A stretch of DNA of 64,000 nucleotides from contig NZ_NESL01000004.1 in NCBI RefSeq assembly GCF_003063435.1, forward strand, positions 62,001 to 126,000, read 5' to 3'. Shown here in pieces: positions 9,959-20,283 of the stretch. How positions within the stretch are numbered: the stretch's first letter is position 1; the number at the start of each line of letters is the position of its first letter. The notes beneath the pieces are model-generated. The model was not told the origin of the DNA. It saw nothing but the letters and a program-made list of their open reading frames with translations, and searched no databases. The stretch is from Limnohabitans sp. 2KL-1 (lineage in GTDB: Bacteria > Pseudomonadota > Gammaproteobacteria > Burkholderiales > Burkholderiaceae_C). A program made the position numbers and the translations under genes.

Positions 9959-12298
9959 ATGATTGCCCAAGAATTGGAAGTCAGCTTGCACATGGCCTTC
10001 GTTGAGGCCCGGCAACAACGCCACGAATTCATCACGGTCGAGCACTTGCTTCTGGCCCTGCTGGACAACCCCAGCGCCGCCGAAGTTTTGCGGGCCTGCG
10101 CGGCCAACATCGATGACCTGCGCAAAGCCTTGAGCAACTTCATCAAAGACAATACCCCCCAGGTGGCTGGCACCGAAGAGGTTGACACCCAGCCCACGCT
10201 GGGTTTTCAGCGCGTGATCCAGCGCGCCATCATGCATGTGCAGTCCACCGGCAACGGCAAAAAAGAAGTGACCGGTGCCAACGTGCTGGTCGCCATCTTT
10301 GGCGAAAAAGACTCGCATGCCGTGTATTACCTGCACCAGCAAGGCATCACGCGCTTGGATGTGGTCAATTTCATTGCCCACGGCATCCGAAAGAGCGACC
10401 CGCCAGAAGCCGCCAAATCGGCCGAAAACCCTTCCAGCAGCGAAGGCGAAGAGGGCGGCAATAGCGGCGAGCGCAATGAAAAAGCATCACCGCTGGAGCA
10501 ATACACCAACAACCTGAACCAGGCGGCCAAAGACGGCAAGATCGACCCGCTGATCGGTCGCGAGTACGAAGTCGAGCGCACCATTCAGATTTTGTGCCGC
10601 CGCCGCAAAAACAACCCGCTACTGGTGGGCGAGGCCGGTGTGGGCAAGACCGCGATTGCTGAAGGCCTGGCCTGGCGCATCACGCAGGGCACTGTGCCTG
10701 AGATCCTGGCCGAAGCCACGGTGTATTCGCTCGACATGGGCGCACTGCTGGCAGGCACCAAATACCGGGGTGACTTCGAGCAGCGCCTCAAAGGCGTGCT
10801 CAAGTCCCTCAAGGACAAGCCCAACGGCATCTTGTTCATCGACGAAATCCACACCCTGATCGGTGCCGGTGCGGCATCGGGCGGCACGCTCGACGCTTCC
10901 AACCTGCTCAAGCCTGCGCTGTCCAGCGGCCAGCTCAAGTGCATCGGCGCGACCACCTTCACCGAATACCGTGGCATCTTCGAAAAAGACGCGGCCCTGT
11001 CGCGTCGCTTCCAGAAAGTGGATGTGGTCGAGCCCACCGTGTCCGAGACGGTGGACATCCTTAAAGGCCTCAAGAGCCGTTTTGAAGACCACCACAGCGT
11101 CAAGTACACCATCGCCGCCTTGCAGGCCGCCGCCGAGCTGTCGGCCAAGTTCATCAACGACCGCCAATTGCCCGACAAGGCGATTGACGTGATCGACGAA
11201 GCCGGGGCTGCCCAGCGCATCCAGGTCGCGTCCAAACGCAAAAAGACGATTGGCAAGACCGAGATCGAAGACATTGTGGCCAAGATCGCCCGCATCCCGC
11301 CTGCCAACGTCTCAAACGACGACCGCAGCAAGCTGCAAACCATCGAGCGCGACTTGAAGTCGGTTGTGTTCGGACAGGACAAGGCGCTGGAAGTGCTGGC
11401 CTCGGCCGTCAAGATGGCCCGCTCGGGTCTGGGCAAGACCGACAAGCCGATTGGCTCCTTCTTGTTCTCCGGCCCCACGGGTGTGGGCAAGACCGAAGCG
11501 GCCAAGCAACTGGCTTACATCCTGGGCATTGAGCTGATCCGTTTTGACATGTCCGAGTACATGGAGCGCCATGCGGTCAGCCGCCTGATCGGTGCGCCCC
11601 CAGGCTACGTGGGCTTTGACCAGGGCGGTTTGTTGACCGAAGCCGTGACCAAGAAGCCGCACTGCGTGCTCTTGCTCGACGAGATCGAAAAAGCCCATCC
11701 GGACATCTTCAACGTGTTGCTGCAGGTGATGGACCACGGCACTTTGACGGACAACAACGGGCGCAAAGCCGACTTCCGCAACGTGATCATCATCATGACC
11801 ACCAACGCGGGTGCCGAGACCATGAACAAGGCCACGATTGGTTTCACCAACCCGCGTCAGGCCGGGGACGAAATGGGCGACATCAAGCGCCTGTTCACCC
11901 CCGAGTTCCGCAACCGCCTGGATGCCATGGTCAGCTTCAAGCCGCTGGACGAGCAGATCATCCTGCGCGTGGTGGACAAATTTTTGCTGCAACTGGAACA
12001 ACAACTGGGCGAAAAGAAAGTCGAAGTCACCTTCACCGATGCACTGCGCAAGTTCCTGGGCAAGAAGGGTTTCGATCCGCTCATGGGCGCACGCCCAATG
12101 CAGCGCCTGATTCAGGACACCATCCGCAAAGCCCTGGCCGACGAGCTGCTGTTTGGTCGCCTGACCGAGGGTGGCCGCCTGACGGTGGACATCGACGACA
12201 AAGATGAGGTGCTGCTGGACATCACGCCCAACCCCAAGAAGGAAAGCCGCGCTTCGCGTTCAGAGCCCGCCGAGCCCGAAGAGGCCACCGCAGGCTGA
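9959..12298 (+). CDS. clpA: ATP-dependent Clp protease ATP-binding subunit ClpA
   Basis: AAA+ unfoldase that feeds substrates to ClpP. It has 779 residues. An N-domain (1-150, ARQQRHEFITVEHLLLALL) binds ClpS. The D1 ATPase has GEAGVGKTA near 223; D2 has GPTGVGKTE near 505, followed by GAPPGYVGFDQGG and the D2-small domain. A linker (145-175) is Glu/Ser-rich. AAGGAA upstream supports ATG 9959. The C-terminus ends in an acidic, Glu-rich tail. An intrinsic terminator follows at 12350. Confidence 0.97.
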   Translation: MIAQELEVSLHMAFVEARQQRHEFITVEHLLLALLDNPSAAEVLRACAANIDDLRKALSNFIKDNTPQVAGTEEVDTQPTLGFQRVIQRAIMHVQSTGNGKKEVTGANVLVAIFGEKDSHAVYYLHQQGITRLDVVNFIAHGIRKSDPPEAAKSAENPSSSEGEEGGNSGERNEKASPLEQYTNNLNQAAKDGKIDPLIGREYEVERTIQILCRRRKNNPLLVGEAGVGKTAIAEGLAWRITQGTVPEILAEATVYSLDMGALLAGTKYRGDFEQRLKGVLKSLKDKPNGILFIDEIHTLIGAGAASGGTLDASNLLKPALSSGQLKCIGATTFTEYRGIFEKDAALSRRFQKVDVVEPTVSETVDILKGLKSRFEDHHSVKYTIAALQAAAELSAKFINDRQLPDKAIDVIDEAGAAQRIQVASKRKKTIGKTEIEDIVAKIARIPPANVSNDDRSKLQTIERDLKSVVFGQDKALEVLASAVKMARSGLGKTDKPIGSFLFSGPTGVGKTEAAKQLAYILGIELIRFDMSEYMERHAVSRLIGAPPGYVGFDQGGLLTEAVTKKPHCVLLLDEIEKAHPDIFNVLLQVMDHGTLTDNNGRKADFRNVIIIMTTNAGAETMNKATIGFTNPRQAGDEMGDIKRLFTPEFRNRLDAMVSFKPLDEQIILRVVDKFLLQLEQQLGEKKVEVTFTDALRKFLGKKGFDPLMGARPMQRLIQDTIRKALADELLFGRLTEGGRLTVDIDDKDEVLLDITPNPKKESRASRSEPAEPEEATAG

Positions 12299-12349
12299 AG
12301 TCGCCAACTGACGGATGTTCTGTGCCTGTTTCACCGATCGGGCACCCGC

Positions 12350-12377
12350 AAAAAAAGGCCCTTTGGGCCTTTTTTTG
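12350..12377. terminator. bidirectional intrinsic terminator after clpA
   Basis: A-run, GGCCC-TTT-GGGCC stem, T-run: an almost symmetrical hairpin with A7 before and T7 after. It can end clpA transcripts on the plus strand and the HerA-like gene's transcripts on the minus strand. Confidence 0.9.
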
Positions 12378-12411
12378 TGGGGTATCGCCATAGCACGACG
12401 GCGATCGCTGC

Positions 12412-12447
12412 GAGCGCGCGCAGCGCGCGCAGCGCGCGCAGCGCGCA
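12412..12447. repeat. 9-bp tandem repeat CAGCGCGCG, four imperfect copies
   Basis: Four consecutive nine-base units (GAGCGCGCG, then CAGCGCGCG twice, then CAGCGCGCA) lie between the clpA terminator and the stop of the HerA-like gene. The run is a strictly alternating GC-rich microsatellite and could change copy number by slippage. It lies outside coding sequence. Confidence 0.85.
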
Positions 12448-12453
12448 TCCCAT

Positions 12454-13998
12454 TCACTTGCGGCGACCGCCGCCCAGCAACCCGCCCAACACGCCGCGCA
12501 CGATTTCGCGGCCGACCGCTGAGCCCACGGTACGTACCGCACTTTTGACGACCATTTGGGCCACGCCATCGCGCTGGCCACCGCGTGGGCCGGTGCTGCC
12601 AAACAGCAGTTCAGACAAGCCCCCCATCAAGCCGCCCGACGCTTTCTCAGCCGAATCTGGCGATTGACCGGGTAAAGACCCGGCATGGGTGCTGCCATGG
12701 GCAGACGCATTGGAGCCAGTGCTGGCTTGTCCTTTGAGCCGTTCATGGGCCGATTCGCGGTCCAGTGTTTGCTCATAGACCCCAGCCACCAGCGATACCG
12801 CGATCAGCGCCTGGCGTTGCTCGGGCGAGATGGGCCCCAATTGGCTGCCTGGTGGCAGAACAAACACGCGCTCGGTTTCGCAAGGCCGGCCTTTTGCATC
12901 CAGAAAGCTCACCAACGCCTCACCGACCGCCAATTCGGTGATGGCGGCTTCGATGTTCAGGCCGGCTTTCGGGCGCATGGTTTGTGCCGTGGCCGCCACG
13001 GCTTTTTGATCGCGTGGGGTGTAGGCGCGCAAGGCATGCTGTACCCGGTTGCCCAGTTGCCCCAACACGCTGTCGGGAATGTCCAGTGGGTTTTGCGTCA
13101 CGAAATACACGCCCACGCCTTTGGATCGCACCAAGCGGACCACCAGCTCGATGCGCTCGACCAAAGCCGCTGGCGCATCCTTGAACAGCAAATGTGCCTC
13201 GTCGAAAAAGAACACCAGCTTGGGTTTTTCCGGGTCGCCAATTTCAGGCAATACCTCGAACAACTCCGACAGCATCCACAGCAGAAATGTGGCGTACAGG
13301 CGAGGCGAATTCATCAGTTTGTCTGCCGACAAAATGTTCACCACACCCAGGCCCTGTGCATCGGTCTGCATGAAGTCTTCGATGTTGAGCATGGGCTCGC
13401 CGAAGAATTGGTCGCCGCCCTGGCTTTCGATCTGCAGCAGGCCGCGCTGGATGGCCCCGATGCTGGCGGCGCTGATGTTGCCGTACTCGGTGGTGAACTG
13501 TTTGGCGTTGTCCCCCACGTATTGCAGCATGGCCCGCAGGTCTTTCATGTCCAGCAGCAACAAACCGTTGTCGTCAGCGATTTTGAACACCAGGTTCAAA
13601 ACCCCTGCCTGGGTGTCGTTGAGGCCGAGCATGCGGGTCAACAACAAGGGCCCCATGTCCGAGATGGTCGCGCGCACCGGATGGCCTTGTTCGCCAAAAA
13701 CATCCCAGACGGTGGTGGGGCAGGCGATGGGTTCGGGCAGCGTCAGGCCGCGGTCTTTGAGCACGGCGGCCAGTTTTTCGCCGATTTTGCCGACCTGGCT
13801 GATGCCGGTCAGATCGCCCTTGACGTCGGCCATGAAGACCGGCACACCCAGGCGCGAGAAGTTCTCGGCCAAGGTCTGCAAGGTCACGGTTTTGCCAGTG
13901 CCGGTGGCACCTGTGATCAGGCCATGGCGGTTGGCCAGGCCCGGCAGCAAGTGGCACTGCGCCTGGTCGTTTTGAGCAATGAGCATGGGTTCAGCCAT
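12454..13998 (-). CDS. HerA/VirB4-like ATPase, DUF853 (YjgR) family
   Basis: Protein of 514 residues with a FtsK/HerA-type P-loop ATPase domain. The Walker A motif GATGTGKT is at 30-37 and Walker B is [13 protein letters not shown] near 250. Other family marks are [41 protein letters not shown]. The family is annotated as putative helicase or DNA-pump; no cellular role is firmly known. A strong GGAGG precedes ATG 13998. The last 120 residues are low complexity (Ser/Gly, then [15 protein letters not shown]-like), typical of this family's tail. Convergent with clpA, divergent from yebC. Confidence 0.88.
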   Translation of the reverse strand: MAEPMLIAQNDQAQCHLLPGLANRHGLITGATGTGKTVTLQTLAENFSRLGVPVFMADVKGDLTGISQVGKIGEKLAAVLKDRGLTLPEPIACPTTVWDVFGEQGHPVRATISDMGPLLLTRMLGLNDTQAGVLNLVFKIADDNGLLLLDMKDLRAMLQYVGDNAKQFTTEYGNISAASIGAIQRGLLQIESQGGDQFFGEPMLNIEDFMQTDAQGLGVVNILSADKLMNSPRLYATFLLWMLSELFEVLPEIGDPEKPKLVFFFDEAHLLFKDAPAALVERIELVVRLVRSKGVGVYFVTQNPLDIPDSVLGQLGNRVQHALRAYTPRDQKAVAATAQTMRPKAGLNIEAAITELAVGEALVSFLDAKGRPCETERVFVLPPGSQLGPISPEQRQALIAVSLVAGVYEQTLDRESAHERLKGQASTGSNASAHGSTHAGSLPGQSPDSAEKASGGLMGGLSELLFGSTGPRGGQRDGVAQMVVKSAVRTVGSAVGREIVRGVLGGLLGGGRRK

Positions 13999-14069
13999 CG
14001 AAAATCTCCTCCCTCGTGTGAAAAGTAAAATCCAGCCTCTAGGTTAAATCAACATTCAAGGAATTCCCG

Positions 14070-14795
14070 ATGGCTGGCCACAGTAAATGGGCAAATATTC
14101 AGCACCGCAAGGGCCGACAAGACGAAAAAAGACAACGGATCTGGACCCGGGTGGTGCGCGAAATCATGGTGGCCGCCCGCACCGGCGGTGGTGACGTCAG
14201 TGCCAATCCTCGTTTGCGCTTGGCCATCGAGAAAGCCAAAGCGGCCAACATGCCGGCCGACACCATCAAGCGCAACGTGGACAAAGCCACCGGCAACCTC
14301 GAAGGTGTGAGCTACGAGGAAATCCGCTATGAAGGCTACGGCCTTGGTGGAGCCGCCATCATTTTGGACACCATGACCGACAACCGCGTGCGCACGGTGG
14401 CCGAAGTGCGCCACGCTTTGAGCAAGCACGGCGGCAACCTGGGCACCGAGGGCTCGGTGGCTTTCCAGTTCAAGCATTGTGGTCAGCTGATTTTTGCGCC
14501 AGGCACGAGCGAAGACAAGGTCATGGAGGTGGCGCTGGAAGCGGGTGCCGAGGACGTGATCACCGACGAAGAGGGGGCCATTGAGGTGTTGACCTCGCCT
14601 GCTGATTTTGAAGCTGTGAAAAACGCGCTGGAGGCCGCTGGTTTGGTGGCCGAGATGGCGGAGGTGACCATGCGTGCCGAGAATACCGTGACGCTGGCGG
14701 GCGAAGACGCTGCCAAAATGCAGAAGTTGCTGGATGTATTGGAAGACTTGGACGATGTGCAAAACGTCTTCCACAACGCCGAAATTGAAAATTAA
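14070..14795 (+). CDS. yebC: YebC/PmpR family protein
   Basis: Protein of 241 residues opening [20 protein letters not shown], diagnostic of the YebC family (three-domain, DNA- or ribosome-associated). Members have been described as transcription regulators and more recently as translation factors relieving stalls at proline-rich sequences. AAGGAA upstream of ATG 14070 supports the start. Followed after nine bases by purD, as in many betaproteobacteria. Confidence 0.95.
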   Translation: MAGHSKWANIQHRKGRQDEKRQRIWTRVVREIMVAARTGGGDVSANPRLRLAIEKAKAANMPADTIKRNVDKATGNLEGVSYEEIRYEGYGLGGAAIILDTMTDNRVRTVAEVRHALSKHGGNLGTEGSVAFQFKHCGQLIFAPGTSEDKVMEVALEAGAEDVITDEEGAIEVLTSPADFEAVKNALEAAGLVAEMAEVTMRAENTVTLAGEDAAKMQKLLDVLEDLDDVQNVFHNAEIEN

Positions 14796-14804
14796 GGAAG
14801 TTTG

Positions 14805-16085
14805 ATGAAAGTATTGGTAGTCGGCAGTGGTGGCCGCGAGCACGCCATGGCGTGGAAACTGGCCCAGTCGCCCAAAGTGCAGCAGGTCTATGTGGCACCC
14901 GGCAACGGTGGCACGGCCAAAGACAAAAATCTTGTCGATGTGCCGATCACCGACTCGCTGCTGTTGCGCCAGTGGGCCATCGACAACGGCATCGGCCTGA
15001 CCTTGGTGGGCCCCGAAGCCCCTTTGGCTGCAGGCATCGTGGACGATTTTCGGGCCCATGGCCTGCGCATTTTTGGCCCCACGCAGGCTGCAGCTCAGCT
15101 GGAAAGCTCCAAAGCCTTTTCCAAAGCCTTCATGCAGCGCCATGGCATTCCGACGGCAGAGTTCGAAACCTTCACCGACGCGGCTCTGGCGCACGCCTAT
15201 GTGGACCGCAAGGGGGCGCCCATTGTGGTCAAGGCTGATGGCCTGGCTGCTGGCAAAGGCGTGGTCGTGGCCATGACGCTGGCACAGGCCCACGAGGCGA
15301 TCGATTTCATGCTATTGGACAACACCTTGGGTGTGGCCCACAACGCGGGTGGCGCGCGGGTGGTGATCGAAGAGTTCTTGCAAGGCGAAGAAGCCAGTTT
15401 CATGGTGTTGTGCGACGGTAAAAACGTGGCGGCTCTGGCCACCAGCCAGGACCACAAACGACTGCTGGACAACGATGAGGGCCCCAACACGGGCGGCATG
15501 GGGGCTTATTCCCCCGCGCAGGTGGTCACGGCCGAAGTGCACGCACGCGCCATGCGCGAGGTCATTTTGCCCACCATCCGTGGCATGGAAAAAGACGGCA
15601 TCACCTACACCGGATTTTTGTACGCAGGCCTGATGATTGACCCGCAGGGCCGCATCAAAACCCTCGAATTCAACTGCCGCATGGGCGACCCTGAGACACA
15701 GCCGATCTTGATGCGCTTGAAATCGGACTTTTTTGAAGTTCTGATGGCGGCCACATCGGAAGGTCTGGATCACTTTGAAATGGAGTGGGACCGCCGGGTT
15801 GCTTTGGGGGTGGTTATGGCCGCTGCCGGTTACCCGATGAATCCGCGCAAAGGCGATGTCATCACCGGCTTGCCCAAAGACAGCGAAGAGGCCATGGTCT
15901 TTCATGCCGGCACGATCGAAAAAGACGGTCAAATCTTCACCTCGGGTGGGCGCGTGCTCTGCGTCACCGCGCTGGCCGACTCGGTCAAGCAGGCGCAGCA
16001 AAAAGCCTATCAGGCAGCCAGTCCAATTGCCTTTGACGGCATGCAAATGCGTCGGGACATTGGCTACCGCGCCATCAAAAACTGA
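14805..16085 (+). CDS. purD: phosphoribosylamine--glycine ligase
   Basis: ATP-grasp enzyme of de novo purine synthesis (426 residues) that joins phosphoribosylamine and glycine. Marks: KVLVVGSGGREHAMAWKLAQ, the ATP-grasp APIVVKADGLAAGKGVVVA, TGGMGAYSPA and EFNCRMGDPETQPILMRL. AAGGAAG (14794-14800) places the start at ATG 14805 rather than the TTG just before. Downstream after 19 bases is an acyltransferase gene, probably in the same transcript. Confidence 0.97.
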   Translation: MKVLVVGSGGREHAMAWKLAQSPKVQQVYVAPGNGGTAKDKNLVDVPITDSLLLRQWAIDNGIGLTLVGPEAPLAAGIVDDFRAHGLRIFGPTQAAAQLESSKAFSKAFMQRHGIPTAEFETFTDAALAHAYVDRKGAPIVVKADGLAAGKGVVVAMTLAQAHEAIDFMLLDNTLGVAHNAGGARVVIEEFLQGEEASFMVLCDGKNVAALATSQDHKRLLDNDEGPNTGGMGAYSPAQVVTAEVHARAMREVILPTIRGMEKDGITYTGFLYAGLMIDPQGRIKTLEFNCRMGDPETQPILMRLKSDFFEVLMAATSEGLDHFEMEWDRRVALGVVMAAAGYPMNPRKGDVITGLPKDSEEAMVFHAGTIEKDGQIFTSGGRVLCVTALADSVKQAQQKAYQAASPIAFDGMQMRRDIGYRAIKN

Positions 16086-16104
16086 AGCACTGGACGGCAC
16101 CCTC

Positions 16105-16755
16105 ATGCGTACATTGACCCGCCATCCCGTGACCTTCAAGGGCTCTCGCCTGGCCCGATGGATTTTGAAACTGCTCGGTTGGCGTCTGGACTTTGAGGGC
16201 TTTCCCACCCGCCAGGGCGTGGCCATTGTGTACCCGCACACCAGCAATTGGGATTTCCCGATTGGCATGCTGGCCAAATGGGCGCTGGGCATTCCGGCGC
16301 ACTTTTGGGGCAAGGACTCGCTGTTCAAGTTTCCGCTGGTGGGCGCTTGGATGCGCTGGGTGGGTGGCATCCCGATCGACCGCAGTTCCTCTCGTGGCGT
16401 GGTGGGGCAGATGGTGCATGTGTTCGAACAACACAAGCAAAACGACCAGTTGCTCTGGCTGGGCCTGGCCCCGGAGGGCACGCGCAGCCACACCCCAGGC
16501 TGGCGCAGCGGTTTTTACCAGTTGGCGCTGGGTGCTCAGGTGCCTGTGGCCTTGGTCAAGCTCGATTGGGGTCAACGCCGCTTCAGTGTGGTCGACTTTT
16601 ACGATCTGACCGGACAGGTTGAGCAGGATTACGCCCACATCGCTCAGGTTTTTACAGGCGTCAAGGGCTTTCATGTGCACCAGATGGGGCCCATCACCCC
16701 TTGGCGTCCTGGTCAGACCACAGCGCCTGCCAAGTCCCCACCGTTGCAGCATTGA
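16105..16755 (+). CDS. lysophospholipid acyltransferase family protein
   Basis: Protein of 216 residues with the 1-acyl-glycerol-3-phosphate acyltransferase (PlsC-like) fold. The catalytic HX4D motif reads HTSNWD and is followed by [27 protein letters not shown] and the acceptor-site EGTRS. It lacks long membrane anchors. It is shorter than PlsC itself, so the true acceptor may differ; the first residues before [12 protein letters not shown] are not conserved. Start ATG 16105 gives the expected N-terminus. It lies between purD and hemF. Confidence 0.85.
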   Translation: MRTLTRHPVTFKGSRLARWILKLLGWRLDFEGFPTRQGVAIVYPHTSNWDFPIGMLAKWALGIPAHFWGKDSLFKFPLVGAWMRWVGGIPIDRSSSRGVVGQMVHVFEQHKQNDQLLWLGLAPEGTRSHTPGWRSGFYQLALGAQVPVALVKLDWGQRRFSVVDFYDLTGQVEQDYAHIAQVFTGVKGFHVHQMGPITPWRPGQTTAPAKSPPLQH

Positions 16756-16796
16756 GCATCCCTGGCCTGTCACCTTTCAACTTCGGACCCATTCCC

Positions 16797-17717
16797 ATGA
16801 GCACCCCCTTTGAACTCGGCACCGTCAAAAACTACCTTGTCGGTTTGCAGTCCCGCATTACAGGGGCCTTGACCGACCTCGACGGCACCCCCTTTTTGAC
16901 CGATGCCTGGCAAAAAGACCCGGGCGAAAAACTCCAGGGCAATGGCATCACGCAAATTTTGGAGGGTGGCCCCGTGTTCGAGCGGGCGGGCTGCGGTTTT
17001 TCGCATGTCACCGGGCCGCAATTGCCACCCTCGGCCACCCAGCACCGCCCCGAATTGGCGGGTTCGGCCTTTGAGGCGATGGGCGTGTCGCTGGTGTTTC
17101 ACCCGCGCAACCCCTATGTGCCCACGGCGCACATGAACGTGCGCATGATCGCCGCCAAGCCCGAGGGCAGGGCACCCGTGGCCTGGTTTGGTGGCGGCAT
17201 GGACTTGACGCCTTATTACGGTTTTGACGAAGACGCGGTGCATTTTCACCAGACCTGCAAAGACGCGCTGACGCCGTTTGGCGAGGGCTTGCACCCGCGT
17301 TTCAAGGCCTGGTGCGACGATTACTTTTGCAACAAACACCGCCACGAGCAGCGCGGCGTGGGCGGCATTTTCTTTGACGACTTTTCCGAGCTGGGCATGG
17401 ACCAGAGCTTTGCCATGCTGCAAAGCGTGGGCGATGCCTTGCTGACGGCCTACATGCCCATCGTGCTGCGCCGCAAGGACACGCCTTATGGTGAGCGCGA
17501 GCGTGACTTTCAGCTCTACCGCCGCGGCCGCTATGTGGAGTTCAACCTGGTCTGGGACCGGGGCACGCATTTCGGTTTGCAGTCGGGTGGCCGCACCGAG
17601 TCCATCTTGCTGTCCATGCCCCCCGAGGTGCGCTGGTCTTACCAGCGCCAGGACGAGCCAGGCTCGCCCGAGGCGCGTTTGCTCAGCCACTTTCTGGTGC
17701 CCAAGGACTGGGTTTGA
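16797..17717 (+). CDS. hemF: oxygen-dependent coproporphyrinogen-III oxidase
   Basis: Converts coproporphyrinogen III to protoporphyrinogen IX using oxygen, in heme synthesis. It has 306 residues, the usual length. Signature stretches: [46 protein letters not shown] and the [24 protein letters not shown] end. ATG 16797 starts [18 protein letters not shown]. Its TGA overlaps the likely TTG start of nadD. It implies aerobic growth. Confidence 0.96.
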   Translation: MSTPFELGTVKNYLVGLQSRITGALTDLDGTPFLTDAWQKDPGEKLQGNGITQILEGGPVFERAGCGFSHVTGPQLPPSATQHRPELAGSAFEAMGVSLVFHPRNPYVPTAHMNVRMIAAKPEGRAPVAWFGGGMDLTPYYGFDEDAVHFHQTCKDALTPFGEGLHPRFKAWCDDYFCNKHRHEQRGVGGIFFDDFSELGMDQSFAMLQSVGDALLTAYMPIVLRRKDTPYGERERDFQLYRRGRYVEFNLVWDRGTHFGLQSGGRTESILLSMPPEVRWSYQRQDEPGSPEARLLSHFLVPKDWV

Positions 17718-18367
17718 GCCTGCCGCCTGTGCAGCCTCAAGCCAGCGTTCAGCGCTTGGGTGTTTTTGGCGGGGCCTTTGACCCGCCGCATCTGGCCCAT
17801 GTGGCCTTGGTGGAAGCGGCCATCGCCCAGCTGCAGCTCGATCAAGTGCAGGTCTTGCCCACGGGCCAGGCCTGGCACAAGCCGCGTCAGCTGTCCGATG
17901 CCGCACACCGCTTGGCCATGACGCGTTTGGCTTTTGCGCATGTGCCAAAAGTGAGGGTGGACGAGCGTGAAATCCTGCGCACCGGCCCCAGCTTTACGGT
18001 GGACACCCTGCACGAGTTGCAGGCCGAATACCCGCAAGCACAGTTGTATTTGCTGCTCGGCGATGACCAGCGGCGCTCCTTGCCCGCCTGGCACCAGATC
18101 GGTGAAATTGGCCGCATCGCTATAATCTGCGCCGCAGGTCGTGATATGGCCGTGCGTGCCTGGACCGACCGTTCGGATGCGCCTGATTCACTCCCCCCCA
18201 TTTCAGACACGCTGCAAGCGCGCATTCGCCCCCTCGACATGCCGCTGATGCCCCACAGTGCCACGGACATCCGTGTGCTGGCGGCCACACAGCAGGCCCT
18301 GACCGGTCTGGTATCCCCCGCTGTTGAGCGTTATATTCACGAACACCACCTTTACAGGCCCCATTGA
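17714..18367 (+). CDS. nadD: nicotinate-nucleotide adenylyltransferase
   Basis: Adenylates nicotinate mononucleotide in NAD synthesis. It has up to 217 residues, with the nucleotidyltransferase P-loop [14 protein letters not shown] (the usual HXGH reads HLAH), SFTVDTL and a C-terminal PHSATDIR. The start is uncertain: TTG 17714 overlaps the hemF stop (TTGA), and GTG 17729 is an alternative. The end overlaps the rsfS ATG by one base (TGATG), so hemF-nadD-rsfS are probably translationally coupled. Confidence 0.92.
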   Translation: MSLPPVQPQASVQRLGVFGGAFDPPHLAHVALVEAAIAQLQLDQVQVLPTGQAWHKPRQLSDAAHRLAMTRLAFAHVPKVRVDEREILRTGPSFTVDTLHELQAEYPQAQLYLLLGDDQRRSLPAWHQIGEIGRIAIICAAGRDMAVRAWTDRSDAPDSLPPISDTLQARIRPLDMPLMPHSATDIRVLAATQQALTGLVSPAVERYIHEHHLYRPH

Positions 18368-19131
18368 TGACCGAAAACGCCGCCAAAAAAGACATTCAAA
18401 AACTCCAGCGGGCCATTGTGGACGCCTTGGAGGACGTCAAGGCCCAAGAAATCCAGGTGTTTGACACCGAACACCTGTCTTCGCTGTTTGAGCGGGTCAT
18501 CATTGCCTCGGGCACCTCGAACCGCCAGACCAAGGCCTTGGCCGCCAGCGTGCGCGACAAAGTGCGCAACGCCGGTTTTGGCAAGCCCCGCATGGAAGGT
18601 GAAGACAACGGCGAATGGATCATCGTGGACTGCGGTCAGGCGGTGGTGCATGTCATGCAGCCGACCATCCGCACTTATTACAACCTGGAAGAAATCTGGG
18701 GCGGCACGCCTGTGCGCCTGAAGTTCGGTGCCCCCAAACCTGCGGCGACGGCTGAAGTCAAAGGCCACATCAAGAACTCGGTGGCGAAAAAAGCTACGGC
18801 CAAAACCACGGCAGCCAAAACACCCGTTTCCAAGAAAGCAGCTGCGAAACCTGCAGCCAAGGCCAAACCCGCCTTGAAGGCTCCGGCCCAATCGGCCAAA
18901 CCAGCGGCCAAACCCGCAGTCAAGGCGCCCGTCAAAACCGCCACCAAAACTACAGCCAAAACGACAGCCAAATTGGCCCCCAAAGCCAGCAGCCCCAGCA
19001 GCAAGCCAACGGTGAAAACCGTAGGCAAGCCGACGGCCAAACCTGCAGCCAAAGCTGCGACTAAGACAGCTGCCAAAAAGGCACCGGCGCGCAAGGCCGT
19101 GCAAGCGGCCACCCGCCGCAAAGCCGATTGA
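18367..19131 (+). CDS. rsfS: ribosome silencing factor RsfS with Lys/Ala-rich C-terminal tail
   Basis: Residues 1-120 are a complete RsfS (DUF143/Iojap) domain, which binds L14 and blocks subunit joining in starvation: IVDALEDVKAQEIQVFDT, FERVIIASGTSNRQTKALA, WIIVDCGQAVVHVM, YYNLEEIWGG. RsfS is normally about 105-130 residues, but here 134 more follow. The tail (121-254) is made almost only of Ala, Lys, Pro and Thr, has 30 Lys in the last 124 residues and no acidic residue between 131 and 253. It resembles histone H1-like bacterial tails. It overlaps nadD by one base; rlmH follows after six. Confidence 0.92.
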   Translation: MTENAAKKDIQKLQRAIVDALEDVKAQEIQVFDTEHLSSLFERVIIASGTSNRQTKALAASVRDKVRNAGFGKPRMEGEDNGEWIIVDCGQAVVHVMQPTIRTYYNLEEIWGGTPVRLKFGAPKPAATAEVKGHIKNSVAKKATAKTTAAKTPVSKKAAAKPAAKAKPALKAPAQSAKPAAKPAVKAPVKTATKTTAKTTAKLAPKASSPSSKPTVKTVGKPTAKPAAKAATKTAAKKAPARKAVQAATRRKAD

Positions 19132-19137
19132 TCCTGC

Positions 19138-19605
19138 ATGAAGCTGCTGATCGTTGCGGTCGGCCTGCGCGTGCCCGATTGGGCCCAGACCGCTTGGGAC
19201 GACTACGCCAAACGTTTTCCGCCTGAGCTCAAGGTCGAGCTCAAGGCCGTGAAAACCGAGCCTCGGGGCTCCAAAACCTTGCCCAATCTGTATGCCGCCG
19301 AGCGACAACGCATCGAGGCGGCCATCCCCCGCGGCACCCGCATCGTGGTGCTCGACGAGCGGGGCACCAACTTGACCACACAAGCCCTGGCCACGCGCCT
19401 GACCAGCTGGCAGCTCGGTGGCGACGATGTGGCCTTGGTCATTGGCGGCCCCGACGGTCTGGAGCCGGAGTTCCGGCAAGCCGCACACGAGCGCATTCGC
19501 CTGTCCGACCTGACCTTGCCCCACGCCATGGCACGGGTGCTGTTGATCGAGCAGCTGTACCGCGCCTGGTCCATCAACGCCAACCACCCGTACCACCGCG
19601 AATGA
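19138..19605 (+). CDS. rlmH: 23S rRNA pseudouridine-1915 N3-methyltransferase
   Basis: SPOUT-class methyltransferase acting on pseudouridine 1915 of helix 69, 155 residues. It opens [20 protein letters not shown] and ends with the conserved knot region: [34 protein letters not shown] and a terminal NANHPYHRE. Its last four bases overlap the maf start (ATGA, 19602-19605). The rsfS-rlmH order is widely conserved. Confidence 0.96.
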   Translation: MKLLIVAVGLRVPDWAQTAWDDYAKRFPPELKVELKAVKTEPRGSKTLPNLYAAERQRIEAAIPRGTRIVVLDERGTNLTTQALATRLTSWQLGGDDVALVIGGPDGLEPEFRQAAHERIRLSDLTLPHAMARVLLIEQLYRAWSINANHPYHRE

Positions 19606-20204
19606 GCGATTTCATCTACCTCGCCTCCCAAAGTCCTCGGCGCAGCCAGTTGCTGGACCAAATCGGTGTGGCCCACACCTTGCTGTTGGCAGAACCTGGC
19701 GAAGATGCCGAGTCCTTGGAAGATGTGCGCGGCGCGGAAGCGCCTGCGCGGTATGTGGCGCGTGTCACGGGGCTCAAACTCGACGCCGCCGTGCAGCGCA
19801 TGAAGCGTCATGGCCTGCCTGCAGCGCCCGTGCTGTGCGCTGACACCACCGTGTGTTTGGGGCGGAATATTTTGGGCAAGCCAGCAGATGAGGCCGATGC
19901 CATGCGCATCTTGAAATTGCTTTCTGGCCAGTCCCACCGCGTGCTGACAGCCGTTTCCGTACAAAAAGGGCACAAACGGGTTTCGGCCCTTTCCCAATCC
20001 TGGGTGCACTTCGCGCCCATGACCACCGCGCAGATCCGTGCCTACGTGGCCACGGGCGAGCCCATGGGCAAAGCGGGGGCCTACGGGGTGCAGGGCAGGG
20101 CGGCTGCCCACATTGAACAGATCCGGGGCAGTTATTCAGGCATCATGGGCTTGCCGCTGTTCGAGACCGCCGCCTTGCTGCGGTCCTTGGGCGTGCGCTG
20201 TTGA
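19602..20204 (+). CDS. maf: Maf-family nucleotide pyrophosphatase
   Basis: Protein of 200 residues of the Maf family, which hydrolyses dTTP, UTP or modified nucleotides. Family marks: [28 protein letters not shown], the catalytic ADTTVCLG, and [34 protein letters not shown]. It overlaps rlmH by four bases and precedes rng, the conserved rlmH-maf-rng order. Subfamily (YhdE or YceF) is not certain; the motif pattern favours the YhdE-like dTTP/UTP group. Confidence 0.94.
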   Translation: MSDFIYLASQSPRRSQLLDQIGVAHTLLLAEPGEDAESLEDVRGAEAPARYVARVTGLKLDAAVQRMKRHGLPAAPVLCADTTVCLGRNILGKPADEADAMRILKLLSGQSHRVLTAVSVQKGHKRVSALSQSWVHFAPMTTAQIRAYVATGEPMGKAGAYGVQGRAAAHIEQIRGSYSGIMGLPLFETAALLRSLGVRC

Positions 20205-20283
20205 GCGTTCACGCCCGCCAGAGCGCTGACGGCGCTGCGTCCTTTTCCAAGTTGTTTCCACTTTTCCCCGTTTGATGCCCTGC

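Noticed and set aside
18121-18126. TATAAT within nadD
   Set aside because: No -35 element at a useful distance, and the bases are explained as codons of the IAIICA stretch of NadD.
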